A stretch of 64,000 nucleotides of DNA, taken from positions 48,202 through 112,201 of the forward strand of contig NZ_KI519441.1 of the NCBI RefSeq assembly GCF_000482485.1, written 5' to 3'. This document shows, piece after piece, positions 9,730-18,774 of this stretch. The stretch's first letter is position 1. Each line of letters starts with the position of its first letter. Under the pieces are notes generated by a model that did no database searches, was not told where the DNA came from, and worked only from the letters and a program-made list of their open reading frames with translations. The stretch is from Paucisalibacillus globulus DSM 18846 (lineage in GTDB: Bacteria > Bacillota > Bacilli > Bacillales > Amphibacillaceae). Made by a program: the position numbers and the translations under genes.

Positions 9730-11343
9730 ATGCTTGAGATGAACCATCACTCTTACCCGTATTCCAGTACAAGAAATTCTACATATGGCAAAAATGGTAT
9801 GGTCGCAACATCACAGCCACTAGCAGCACAAGCGGGGCTTGAAATTTTAAAAAAAGGTGGAAATGCAATTGATGCTGCTATTGCAACAGCTGCATGCTTA
9901 ACTGTTGTTGAGCCATCTTCTAACGGAATTGGTGGAGATGCATTTGCATTGGTTTGGACAAAAGGTGAATTACATGGGCTAAATGCAAGTGGTAAGTCAC
10001 CAAAAAGTATTTCTATTGAAGCGGTTAAGGAAGCGGGGCATGAAACGATTCCAGCCCATGGGTGGATTCCCGTTACTGTACCAGGAGTACCTGGAGCTTG
10101 GGCAGAGCTTTCTAAAAAGTTTGGCAAACTTCCATTAAAAGAAGTTTTAGAGCCGGCAATTCAATATGCTTCTGAAGGGTATCCAGTGTCCCCAACGCTT
10201 GGAAAGTATTGGAACAACGCATACAAAAGCTTTAAACAGAAATTAACAGATGATGTCTTTAAGCATTGGTTCGATACATTTGCTCCAAATGAAAGAGCAC
10301 CTAGAGTTGGCGAAGTATGGTCGTCAGAAGGTCATGCAGAAACGCTTCGTTCGATTGGGGAAACAAATGCAGAATCTTTTTATCGTGGAGAATTAGCAGA
10401 AAAAATTGCGCGCTTTTCAAAAGAAACAGGTGGCTATTTAACAGCAGAGGACTTAGCCGAATTCAAAGCAGATTGGGTGAAACCGATCAGTGTAAATTAT
10501 CGTGGCTTTGATGTTTGGGAAATTCCACCCAATGGTCAAGGTATCGTTGCATTACAGGCATTAAACATTTTAAAAGGCTTTGATTTTCCAGAGAAAGAGT
10601 GTGTCGATACGTATCATAAACAAATGGAGGCCATGAAATTAGCATTTGCTGATGGGGAGAAATACGTAACGGATGAAGGTCATATGAGGGTTAAGGCAGA
10701 ACAACTTCTAAGTGAAGCTTACGGTGAAAAGCGCAGAAGCCTTATTGGTGAAGAAGCATTATTCCCTGAAGCAGGAGATCCATCATTAAGTGGAACAGTA
10801 TATTTAGCTGCCGCTGATGGAGAAGGGAACATGATTTCCTATATTCAAAGTAATTACATGGGATTTGGTTCAGGTCTGGTTGTTCCTGACACAGGAATTG
10901 CACTACAAAATCGTGGCCATAATTTTTCAATGGACCCTGAACACATGAATGCTTTAGCTGGTGGCAAGAGAACGTACCATACGATTATCCCGGGTTTTAT
11001 GACCAAAGGTGATCAACCGATTGGCCCATTTGGTGTAATGGGTGGATTTATGCAGCCACAAGGTCATGTTCAGGTTGTCATGAACACCGTTGATTTCGGA
11101 TTAAATCCACAGGCGGCACTTGATGCGCCACGTTGGCAGTGGATAAAGGAAAAAGTTGTCGAGGTAGAGAATCGATTTCCACATCATTTAGCACAAGGTT
11201 TAGCTGAAAAAGGGCATCATATTAAAATAGCACTGGAGCCAAATAGTTTTGGACGTGGTCAGATAATTTGGCGAGATCCTGAAACAGGAGTATTAGTTGG
11301 TGGGACGGAATCAAGAACAGATGGTACAGTTGCAGCTTGGTAA
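9730..11343 (+). CDS. ywrD: Gamma-glutamyltransferase-like Ntn hydrolase, YwrD-type
   Basis: 537 residues of the gamma-glutamyltranspeptidase family, which cleaves itself before a catalytic Thr and moves or hydrolyses gamma-glutamyl groups. No signal peptide is present, so it should be cytoplasmic like YwrD, unlike secreted Ggt. The processing region reads SLSGTVYLAAADGEGN near residue 355. Classic Ggt has a TTHxSVVD stretch; here the candidate nucleophile Thr is kept but the following His is not. GGIGGDAFAL near residue 60 and the late FGVMGGFMQPQGH are family signatures. CTAGGGGGA precedes the ATG. The two chromate-transporter genes follow in the same direction. Physiological substrate unknown. 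Confidence 0.85.
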   Translation: MLEMNHHSYPYSSTRNSTYGKNGMVATSQPLAAQAGLEILKKGGNAIDAAIATAACLTVVEPSSNGIGGDAFALVWTKGELHGLNASGKSPKSISIEAVKEAGHETIPAHGWIPVTVPGVPGAWAELSKKFGKLPLKEVLEPAIQYASEGYPVSPTLGKYWNNAYKSFKQKLTDDVFKHWFDTFAPNERAPRVGEVWSSEGHAETLRSIGETNAESFYRGELAEKIARFSKETGGYLTAEDLAEFKADWVKPISVNYRGFDVWEIPPNGQGIVALQALNILKGFDFPEKECVDTYHKQMEAMKLAFADGEKYVTDEGHMRVKAEQLLSEAYGEKRRSLIGEEALFPEAGDPSLSGTVYLAAADGEGNMISYIQSNYMGFGSGLVVPDTGIALQNRGHNFSMDPEHMNALAGGKRTYHTIIPGFMTKGDQPIGPFGVMGGFMQPQGHVQVVMNTVDFGLNPQAALDAPRWQWIKEKVVEVENRFPHHLAQGLAEKGHHIKIALEPNSFGRGQIIWRDPETGVLVGGTESRTDGTVAAW

Positions 11344-11373
11344 TACGTCTAACTGAAAGGTGAATAGTCTTCT

Positions 11374-11934
11374 ATGAAAATACAATGGAATTTATTTTTA
11401 GCTTTTTTCCGGGTGGGAATCCTAGGCTATGGTGGAGGGCCAGCCTCAATTCCTCTCGTTCACAAAGAGGTAGTTGATACGTATAAATGGATGAAAGATG
11501 AAGAGTTTGGTGACATGCTAGCACTAGCAAACACGCTCCCCGGTCCAATTGCAACAAAGCTTGCGGGATATATTGGGTACCGGGTGGCAGGTATACTTGG
11601 CATGTTAAATGCCGTAATTGCAACAACGCTTCCTACGATTATACTCTTAATTATTTTGCTTTCAACTCTTGCCTCATTTAAAGATATTGACTGGGTAAAA
11701 GGTATGACAGCAGCTGTGATCCCGGTCGTAGGTATGATGATGGCAACGCTAACTTGGCAATTTTTTGATAAAGCGAGAAAAGGAATGGGCTGGATTAAAG
11801 CGATTATCCTGACAGCCGTTGTCTTTGTATTTCTTTCCTTTTTAAATGTTCATCCCGGGATTATTATCGCTATTTTAATTGTTACCGCACTTGTGATTCG
11901 TGATAAGAAACGTGAAAAAGGAGTGAATGCCTGA
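11374..11934 (+). CDS. ywrB: Short-chain chromate transporter subunit (CHR domain), YwrB-like
   Basis: 186 residues with one CHR domain of about five to six membrane segments. The motifs FFRVGILGYGGGPASIPLV and LANTLPGPIATKLAGYIGY are typical. It lies 30 bases after ywrD and overlaps the next gene by one base (TGATG). Paired single-domain CHR proteins act together, in others of this family, to export chromate. Whether chromate is the real substrate here is open. The ywrA/ywrB assignment is by position and length. Confidence 0.82.
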   Translation: MKIQWNLFLAFFRVGILGYGGGPASIPLVHKEVVDTYKWMKDEEFGDMLALANTLPGPIATKLAGYIGYRVAGILGMLNAVIATTLPTIILLIILLSTLASFKDIDWVKGMTAAVIPVVGMMMATLTWQFFDKARKGMGWIKAIILTAVVFVFLSFLNVHPGIIIAILIVTALVIRDKKREKGVNA

Positions 11935-12464
11935 TGCTTACATACTGGCAAATATTCTTGGCCTTTTTCATTCCTGGGATACTTGGTTATGGCGGTGGAC
12001 CGGCTTCCATTCCGCTTGTTGAAAATGAGGTTGTTGGTAGATATGGTTGGATGTCCGTGCAGGAATTTAGTGAAATATTAGCTGTTGCAAATTCCCTTCC
12101 AGGTCCAATTGCTACCAAGATGGCAGGGTATATCGGTTATGAAGTAGGTGGTGTACTGGGGGCAGTTATTGGAGTGTTTGCAACTGTCGCGCCTTCGCTA
12201 ATCATTATGATTGCACTCCTTGGACTTTTGTACAAATATAAAGATTCCCCAAAAGTAAAACGAATTACTCTATTTGTTCGTCCGGTAATCGCAATACTCC
12301 TTGGGCTAATGGCTTGGAGATTCTTCTTTGAATCTTATGAGGGAATTGGTCTTCTGCATACTGCCATTATTACCATTGCTAGTTACTTATTAATTGAACG
12401 GATTAAGGTTCACCCAGCATTTGTTATATTAGGAGCATTTGTTTATGGGGGATTGTTATTGTGA
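11934..12464 (+). CDS. ywrA: Short-chain chromate transporter subunit (CHR domain), YwrA-like
   Basis: 176-residue paralogue of the preceding protein, with FFIPGILGYGGGPASIPLVENEVV and ANSLPGPIATKMAGYIGYEVGG near the N-terminus and about five membrane segments. The two genes are translationally coupled and probably form an antiparallel heterodimer. No separate promoter is visible. Confidence 0.82.
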   Translation: MLTYWQIFLAFFIPGILGYGGGPASIPLVENEVVGRYGWMSVQEFSEILAVANSLPGPIATKMAGYIGYEVGGVLGAVIGVFATVAPSLIIMIALLGLLYKYKDSPKVKRITLFVRPVIAILLGLMAWRFFFESYEGIGLLHTAIITIASYLLIERIKVHPAFVILGAFVYGGLLL

Positions 12465-12533
12465 TAAGGATTCTACATGGCCTTATACTGTCAATAGCCG
12501 ATGATGACCGAATTTTACAATCTAAGCAAAAAA

Positions 12534-12595
12534 AGCTTGTAGAGAAAAAATACCTGCTTTCTCTACAAGCTGGGGGACAGTGAAAGGTCACTGTC
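12534..12595 (-). terminator. Terminator of the chemoreceptor gene plus adjacent hairpin
   Basis: AGCTTGTAGAGAAA pairs perfectly with TTTCTCTACAAGCT. On the minus strand it ends in a run of seven Ts, so it terminates the gene to its right. A second stem, GGACAGTGA with TCACTGTCC, lies directly beside it at 12574-12595. Convergent ywrA may use it too. Confidence 0.8.
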
Positions 12596-12650
12596 CTCTT
12601 ACTAATTATTTTTAATAGCTGCTAGATTCGTCGTTTTAACAGTGAAAACC

Positions 12651-14339
12651 TTATAACTGAAATTTTCGAACTAATTCATTTAACTTTTCAGCTATCTTTG
12701 CAAGATCTTCTGAACTACGTGTTACTTCCTCCATGGAACTGCTTGTCTGTTGAACAGATGCAGTAGTCTGTTCAATACCTGCAGCAGACTCTTCAGCTGT
12801 CGCTGCAATATCTTGAGTCGCGCTATCCAATCGTTCAGTATTAGTAGCCATGGCTGATAAGTTTTCTGATATACCATTAATATTCGTTGCCATTTCCGTT
12901 ACAGATTCTTTTATATTTTTGATAGTAGAATGGGTATGGCGAATTTGATTTGTACCCTCTTCAACTTCATTATATCCACTCTTTAAGGAATCCGTAACAA
13001 GTAAAACTTCTTGTTGCATATCATTAACAATTTTGGTAATGATTGTTAGGGACGAAGCCGTTTGTTCTGCGAGATTTCTTACTTCATCAGCTACAACTGA
13101 AAATCCTTTTCCGTGCTCTCCAGCTCTTGCTGCTTCGATTGCTGCATTTAATGCTAATAAGTTGGTTTGTTCAGCTACTTCCTTTATTACCTCAATCATT
13201 TTAGAAATTTCATCGGATTTCTGATGTAAACTTTCTACCTTCATATAAGAATCTTGTACAATCTTATTAGCCTTTTCCATTTGAATAGTAGATGATTCCA
13301 TTAGTTGGCTTCCATCGTTAGTCATATTAAGAACTTGTTGTGATTTATGTTGAATATGATTTCCAAATTCATTTGCTTCCTTTACTTTCATCGAGAAAAT
13401 AGAAATTCCAGAAGATAATTTACTTGATACATTAGCTTGAGTCTCTGATCCTGTTGCCAATTCTTGCATCGTTGTAGCAACCTGTTCCGTTCCCATCATA
13501 ACTTCACTTGCAGATTGTGTTAATTCTTCACTGTGGCTAGTCACAGTTTCGGATACCTTATTAATTTGCTTTAACATATCCCTCATACTATTAGCCATTT
13601 GATTTGTAGAGTCTACCAATTGACCTACTTCGTCTTTTGACTTTATCGATAACGGTTCTTTTGATAAGTCTCCTTTAGCAATAACATCCATATGATTCAT
13701 TACCATTCGGATTGGTTTTGAAATTTTGGTTGATAAATAAACTCCAGCGAAACCGGAAAGGAGTGTAATTAATATGCTTAGGATCAGGGCCAACTTTACC
13801 TTGCTCTGTGCATCACTCTTTATATCTGCTCCTTGCTCATCTGCAATACCTTGTATCCATGTAAACATTGCATTCGTATCTTCTACTAAACTGGAAATAA
13901 TCGGGGTAATTTCTTTTAACCCCTTATCTAGTATTAGTTGTTTGTCCGTTTCAGATGAATTCATTAAATCATTAGCAACCTGTTGTAGCTGATTATTTTT
14001 CTCGGCGATTGAAGTTAATCTCTCTACGGTTTCCTCTCTTGTTGATAACTCCTTACCAATCTCAATATATTCAGAAATTATAGATGACGATTCTTCAAAC
14101 TTATCTTGATATTCTTTATCTTCATAAAGCATATAGGCACGATAATTCCCCACTTCTGTGGACACTTCATTTTGAATGGTTTGTATAACTGCTTTCAAAT
14201 TAGATAATGGGCCCACTATATAGTCATAGGACTCCGTCATATTTTTCATCGTACTATAGGTCATTATTGATACTCCGCCAAAAATCAGAGAGATAATAAT
14301 AAATGCACTAATAAGTTTTTGTTTAATAGTTAGTTTCAT
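12651..14339 (-). CDS. Methyl-accepting chemotaxis protein
   Basis: 562 residues: membrane segment 1 near 9-29, an extracytoplasmic four-helix-type sensor region, membrane segment 2 near 185-205, a HAMP domain, and a long cytoplasmic coiled coil. Its hairpin tip [27 protein letters not shown] is the conserved CheA/CheW contact. I take the internal ATG as the start because GGAGGAAC lies just before it; the in-frame ATG 36 bases upstream has no site. The gene stands alone. The ligand cannot be read from the sequence. Confidence 0.9.
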   Translation of the reverse strand: MKLTIKQKLISAFIIISLIFGGVSIMTYSTMKNMTESYDYIVGPLSNLKAVIQTIQNEVSTEVGNYRAYMLYEDKEYQDKFEESSSIISEYIEIGKELSTREETVERLTSIAEKNNQLQQVANDLMNSSETDKQLILDKGLKEITPIISSLVEDTNAMFTWIQGIADEQGADIKSDAQSKVKLALILSILITLLSGFAGVYLSTKISKPIRMVMNHMDVIAKGDLSKEPLSIKSKDEVGQLVDSTNQMANSMRDMLKQINKVSETVTSHSEELTQSASEVMMGTEQVATTMQELATGSETQANVSSKLSSGISIFSMKVKEANEFGNHIQHKSQQVLNMTNDGSQLMESSTIQMEKANKIVQDSYMKVESLHQKSDEISKMIEVIKEVAEQTNLLALNAAIEAARAGEHGKGFSVVADEVRNLAEQTASSLTIITKIVNDMQQEVLLVTDSLKSGYNEVEEGTNQIRHTHSTIKNIKESVTEMATNINGISENLSAMATNTERLDSATQDIAATAEESAAGIEQTTASVQQTSSSMEEVTRSSEDLAKIAEKLNELVRKFQL

Positions 14340-14734
14340 CGTTAGTTCCTCCAAGATGTATATTCCTGTTAACAATTCCTAAATTTAATTTGTGTACATA
14401 CTTCCCTTAATCTAATCATCCTAGCATCAGTTTTAAATTTCAATGGTTGTCAAATATACTCCTTTTTTATTGGTATTATACTTATCTCATAAATGGATTA
14501 ATATTCCTCTGGTTTTTTAACCTGTTAAAGAAAATACAAGTCAAATAAAATCAAAGGTTTACGGATGACTATTTTGCCCAAGTGTAAAAATTATGTATTT
14601 CATGCAAAAAATGGTTGTGAACTGATGCACAATTAATTATATAAGAATAAAGACGCGATATCAATTTTAAAATAGTAATATTATACTAATACTAATTACC
14701 TATATAACTTATAAGTATACTAGAATTTTCAATA
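14340..14734. other. Gene-free intergenic region
   Basis: Very AT-rich spacer upstream of the chemoreceptor gene. No open frame, RNA or strong promoter stands out. Confidence 0.5.
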
Positions 14735-14771
14735 AGAAAAGGTTATGAATTTGACTCTCATAACCTTTTCT
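14735..14771 (-). terminator. Terminator of the HAD phosphatase gene
   Basis: AGAAAAGGTTATGA pairs perfectly over 14 bp with TCATAACCTTTTCT around a 9-nt loop, about 50 bases past the stop. Confidence 0.75.
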
Positions 14772-14819
14772 AGTTAATTTATATTTTGAAAGCTTCGTGA
14801 AAAGAGTAGTTTAGCAATA

Positions 14820-15611
14820 CTATTTTACTAACCCAAGAAATTTCAACCCATGATAAACCCCGGCCTCATCTACAGAAGTAGTTCTATACGTTGCAAATGG
14901 AAGTAAATCCGCATGAGCATTTCCCATAGCAAAGCCTGCTCCTACTATTTCTAACATTTCTTTATCATTCATTCCGTCTCCAAATGCAATTGCTTCATCC
15001 GGTGAAATTCCGAGGTGCTTTAGCACTACCTTAACAGCTTCGCCTTTGTTAGCAGATAATCGAATTACGTCATAACAATTTGTTACTCCATGTACATTTA
15101 CCTCTGCAAGTCGAATATCCTTATCTATTTCATAAAGATATGCTTCCTCGGGATGGACATTAATCAGTGTTGCACCTAATACGTAATTAGTCATTTCTTC
15201 GTTGATAGGAAGCAGACTTGTATTGGTTACTTGAAATAGCTCTGCAAAATTCCTGATGGAAGGAGATTTCACATCTATTGCATAATTGCTTTCACTTGTA
15301 TAAAGAATGATTTCATGATTATGTTCCTTTGCTATACGCAGATACGCTTCTACAATTTCCTTTTTCATAGGGGCATCAAGAATATTTTTATTTTGATATA
15401 CCGTGTAGGCACCGTTGTAACCTATGTAGGATTCAATACGTAATTCCTCAGCAAGATCACTTAATTCATGAGTAGGTCTTCCAGTTGCCAAGAAAACTTC
15501 CATTCCTTGAGCTTGAATTTGTTCAATTGCCTCTTTTGTTTTAGGATGGTATGAATGATCAGGTTTCAAAATAGTTCCATCAATATCTAAAAATAAAATC
15601 TTATATGTCAT
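14820..15611 (-). CDS. Cof-type HAD-superfamily phosphatase
   Basis: 263 residues. Motif I is FLDIDGTI with the two catalytic Asp residues, motif II is LATGRP, and the C-terminal metal motif is FGDGMNDKEML; between them sits a Cof-type (C2b) cap. Such enzymes dephosphorylate sugar phosphates, FMN or pyridoxal phosphate. I choose the start at MTYKILFL because AAGGAG lies eight bases upstream. The gene is monocistronic and the substrate cannot be given. Confidence 0.88.
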   Translation of the reverse strand: MTYKILFLDIDGTILKPDHSYHPKTKEAIEQIQAQGMEVFLATGRPTHELSDLAEELRIESYIGYNGAYTVYQNKNILDAPMKKEIVEAYLRIAKEHNHEIILYTSESNYAIDVKSPSIRNFAELFQVTNTSLLPINEEMTNYVLGATLINVHPEEAYLYEIDKDIRLAEVNVHGVTNCYDVIRLSANKGEAVKVVLKHLGISPDEAIAFGDGMNDKEMLEIVGAGFAMGNAHADLLPFATYRTTSVDEAGVYHGLKFLGLVK

Positions 15612-15896
15612 GGAAATCTCCTTTTCTAACATTTTAGAATAAGTGTAGCATACTAGTGTTAAGGAATCGAAAAATAGATATTAAGTTTAATCACCAAAAT
15701 TTGTAGTAAATAGGGTAGTCATTTATGTTAATATAAGGGGAGAAGTAGTATATTATTTTTTAAAAAAAGAATAGACTATACGGATGTTTAGGATTGTTGC
15801 TAGTCCTGAATTTTGGCGCATTTATGTTAATCGTTGCATTAAAATTTCAAACTAATCGAAAGAGTTTACTTTTTAATAAAAGGCAGGAGAAATCGC

Positions 15897-16349
15897 ATGG
15901 ACATAAGAAAACTTAGCAAAGAAGAAGTACCACCAATTGAATTACTGTTATTAGCAGACCCTTCAGAAGAGATGATTATGGGCTATCTTCAACGCGGAGA
16001 TTGTTATGTTGGTGAACTTAACAATGAGATTGTTGGTGTGTATGTACTACTTCCAACAAGACCAGGTACGATGGAAATCGTGAATGTTGCTGTTGTAGAT
16101 GAACATCGAGGAAAAGGAATTGGTAAAAAGCTAGTTTCAGATGCTATTCGTAAAGCAAGAATTGGTGGCTACAATGCCATTGAAATTGGTACTGGTAACT
16201 CTAGTATTAATCAATTAGCACTGTATCAAAAATGCGGATTTAGAATTATTGGCATTGATACTGACTTCTTTATTCGTAATTATTCAGAGGAAATTATTGA
16301 ATTTGGAATTTCATGTAGGGATATGATTCGGTTGAAATTAGATTTATAG
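15897..16349 (+). CDS. GNAT-family N-acetyltransferase
   Basis: 150 residues with the acetyl-CoA binding loop VDEHRGKGIGKKLVSDAI (R/QxxGxG/A pattern) near residue 70 and the typical late YQKCGFR motif. AGGCAGGAG precedes the ATG. The acceptor is unknown. A zinc-ribbon membrane protein gene follows after 59 bases and may be cotranscribed. Confidence 0.85.
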   Translation: MDIRKLSKEEVPPIELLLLADPSEEMIMGYLQRGDCYVGELNNEIVGVYVLLPTRPGTMEIVNVAVVDEHRGKGIGKKLVSDAIRKARIGGYNAIEIGTGNSSINQLALYQKCGFRIIGIDTDFFIRNYSEEIIEFGISCRDMIRLKLDL

Positions 16350-16408
16350 TTTTGCAAGAAGTAGGGACGTTTAGATCAAAACAAAATAAACAAGGGAAGG
16401 TGAGGAAA

Positions 16409-16696
16409 ATGCCAACTTGTTCAGTTTGTAATAAGAAATGGACCTGGTTTGAAACGATAAAAACAATCTTTAAATTGACGTGTCCATATTGTGATAATAG
16501 GCAGTATGAGTCCGCTTCCTCTCGAAAAAGAGGTAGCATGTTTGCATTAATACCATTAGTAGTATTACCTATTAACGCGTTATTAGAAGTTTCTGTAGGA
16601 ACTGCAATCATTCTAGCGATAATATTAGGTCTACTAACATTTGGTTCTTATCCGTTTATTTTAAAGTTATCTAATGAACAAGAGCCACTTTTTTAA
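16409..16696 (+). CDS. Small zinc-ribbon membrane protein (CxxC-x17-CxxC, TIGR04104-like)
   Basis: 95 residues beginning MPTCSVCNKKW. Cysteines at 4, 7, 25 and 28 form a zinc ribbon, followed by two hydrophobic segments near 46-62 and 66-84. The start at 16409 is preferred because GGTGAGG precedes it and the cysteine pattern then begins at the N-terminus, as in the family. Function unknown. Confidence 0.8.
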   Translation: MPTCSVCNKKWTWFETIKTIFKLTCPYCDNRQYESASSRKRGSMFALIPLVVLPINALLEVSVGTAIILAIILGLLTFGSYPFILKLSNEQEPLF

Positions 16697-16751
16697 GGAC
16701 TTGTGTTTCTGCTTGATTGGTAGGCTAAATACATCAGTTACTATATAACTA

Positions 16752-16785
16752 AAAAGGATTAGGGTCTGAAAGCCCTAATCCTTTT
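16752..16785. terminator. Bidirectional terminator between convergent genes
   Basis: AAAAGGATTAGGG pairs perfectly with CCCTAATCCTTTT. U-rich ends exist on both strands. Confidence 0.85.
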
Positions 16786-16791
16786 ATTGTT

Positions 16792-18489
16792 TCATAATGC
16801 TTTATCATCCACAGATTCAAGCCATTCTTCAATTGCTTTTACGGTGGAATTGATGGAACCATCTTCAAAAGGAGATTGAAGATTTGCAGCTTCAACTAAA
16901 CCTAAAAATGATTTAGAACCACCAAGTTTACATAGGTTTAAGTAATCATTCCATGCTCCCTCGCGATCTTCCCTTGAACGCTTCCAGAATTGGAATGCAC
17001 AAATTTGCGCTAATGTGTAATCGATATAATAGAATGGAGATTCATAAATATGTCCTTGACGCTGCCAAATAGCACCAGTTCCCCAATATGGCATATCACC
17101 ATAATCACGATGTGGTAGATATTTTTCTTCTAACCCTTTCCATGCCGTTTTACGTTCTTCAGGAGTCCAATCTGGATTTTCATAAACAAGATGCTGGAAC
17201 TCATCCACAGCAACACCGTATGGTAGGAATCGAAGTCCACTAGCTAAGTGTGAATGCTTATATTTATCTGTATCCTCTTTAAAGAATAATTCCATCCATG
17301 GCCATGTAAGGAATTCCATACTCATCGAATGAATTTCTGCTGCTTCATGTGTTGGCCAAATATATTCAGGAATACCGATACTACGACTCTGATATACTTG
17401 GAATGCATGCCCTGCCTCATGTGTTAACACGTCTATATCATCTGACGTACCATTGAAGTTAGAAAAGATGAAAGGGGATTGATAGTCCTCTATAAAGGTA
17501 CAATATCCACCTGATTCTTTGCCTTTCTTCGCCTCAAGATCCATTAAATTACGATCTAACATATAATGGAAGAATTCATTTGTTTCCGGTGAAAGCTCTT
17601 CATACATTTTCTTACCATTTTCAATAATCCATTCTGGTGAACCTTTTGGGGTCGCATTTCCAGTTTTATATTGGAAGCCCTCATCATAAAACTTCAAGGA
17701 ATCTACACCAATTCGCTCAGCTTGTTTATCAAACAACTTGGATACCAGCGGAACGATGGTTTCCTGTACTTGTTTACGGTAATTAGCAACCATTTCCGCA
17801 TTGTAATCAATTCTCATCATACGGATATAGCCAAGTTCAACAAAGTTCTTGTAGCCAAGTGTTGTCGCAATTTCATGACGTACTTTTACTAATTGGTCGT
17901 AAATATCATCAAATTTTTCTGCATTTGCTTCAAAGAAACCTGACGCTACAGATGCTGCCTTTTTACGTACATCGCGATCTTTATCTTGCATGAAAGGTCC
18001 AAGTTGAGCTAATGTGTATGTTTCCCCATTGAATTCAACCTGTGCAGATGCAACTAGTTTGGAGTACTCAGAAGTAAGCTTATTTTCTTTTTGCATTAAT
18101 CCAATTACTTCAGGATCAATCCCTTTAATGGAGTAATCAGCAATTTCAAAAAGCTGTGTTCCCCATTTATTCTCAAGTTCAGAGCGGTAAGGAGATTTTA
18201 TTAATTCCTTATAAAAATCAGTATCTAGCTTCTGAATTTCAGGTACGACTTCATCCATGTAATCGCGTTCCTTTTGATAGAATTCATCATTCGTATCGAT
18301 AGAAGCGCGGATAAATACAAGGTTAAATTGTGTTGAGATATAAGCGCGAAATTTATTAATTTGTTCAATTGCTTCATTTTGCTCATCAACGGATGCCGCA
18401 TTTTTAAACGCCTCTAGTAAGCCAGTAAATTTTTCCTTAGTTTGCTCCAAATCTGGACGTTCATATGTATAGTTTTCAAATGTCTGCAT
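16792..18489 (-). CDS. M3-family oligoendopeptidase (PepF-like)
   Basis: 565-residue cytosolic zinc metallopeptidase. The active-site helix LTHEAGHAFQVYQS (HExxH) lies about residue 355, and the third ligand region TWPWMELFF/AAEIHSMSMEF follows. Its length suits the shorter M3B oligoendopeptidases, which trim short peptides in the cytoplasm. It is a single gene, sharing the convergent terminator with the zinc-ribbon gene. Confidence 0.9.
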   Translation of the reverse strand: MQTFENYTYERPDLEQTKEKFTGLLEAFKNAASVDEQNEAIEQINKFRAYISTQFNLVFIRASIDTNDEFYQKERDYMDEVVPEIQKLDTDFYKELIKSPYRSELENKWGTQLFEIADYSIKGIDPEVIGLMQKENKLTSEYSKLVASAQVEFNGETYTLAQLGPFMQDKDRDVRKKAASVASGFFEANAEKFDDIYDQLVKVRHEIATTLGYKNFVELGYIRMMRIDYNAEMVANYRKQVQETIVPLVSKLFDKQAERIGVDSLKFYDEGFQYKTGNATPKGSPEWIIENGKKMYEELSPETNEFFHYMLDRNLMDLEAKKGKESGGYCTFIEDYQSPFIFSNFNGTSDDIDVLTHEAGHAFQVYQSRSIGIPEYIWPTHEAAEIHSMSMEFLTWPWMELFFKEDTDKYKHSHLASGLRFLPYGVAVDEFQHLVYENPDWTPEERKTAWKGLEEKYLPHRDYGDMPYWGTGAIWQRQGHIYESPFYYIDYTLAQICAFQFWKRSREDREGAWNDYLNLCKLGGSKSFLGLVEAANLQSPFEDGSINSTVKAIEEWLESVDDKAL

Positions 18490-18617
18490 GCATGTTCCCC
18501 CTTAATAAAATATTCTTACTATTATAGTGTACACTATTTATGGGAAAAATAAGATATTTTTATTTTGGGAAATGTAATAGAGATAGTGTAATAGGAAACT
18601 GGGTGTTTGTACTGTCC

Positions 18618-18722
18618 GGGTGCAAGATTTCCTTAAACGGTCACAAGTTCGTACGGCAAGGTCGCAAGGTTACTTGAATTAGTCACATGTTCATTCATCT
18701 AGGTCACAACGTCATGTTAAAC
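18618..18722. repeat. Five degenerate 21-bp tandem units
   Basis: Units start at 18618, 18639, 18660, 18681 and 18702, each opening with a GGTCACAAG-like stretch (GGGTGCAAG, GGTCACAAG, GGTCGCAAG, AGTCACATG, GGTCACAAC). The period is exactly 21 bp. The rest of each unit is diverged. It lies between the M3 peptidase promoter zone and the symporter terminator. Confidence 0.6.
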
Positions 18723-18734
18723 AAGCAAGTTTAA

Positions 18735-18767
18735 AAAGAAAAGAACCGACCCACGTGGGGCGGTTCC
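18735..18767 (-). terminator. Terminator of the symporter gene
   Basis: GAACCGACCCAC faces GTGGGGCGGTTC, an almost perfect stem with an A/G mismatch. The minus strand continues into a T-rich tail (TTTTCTTTTT). Confidence 0.85.
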
Positions 18768-18774
18768 ACACTAA

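Noticed and set aside
15760-15916. Frame encoding a single membrane-spanning peptide (CLGLLLVLNFGAFMLIVALKF) before the acetyltransferase
   Set aside because: There is no usable start codon after the in-frame TAA, and it runs into the next gene. It could be real if the A or T run upstream is mis-sequenced.
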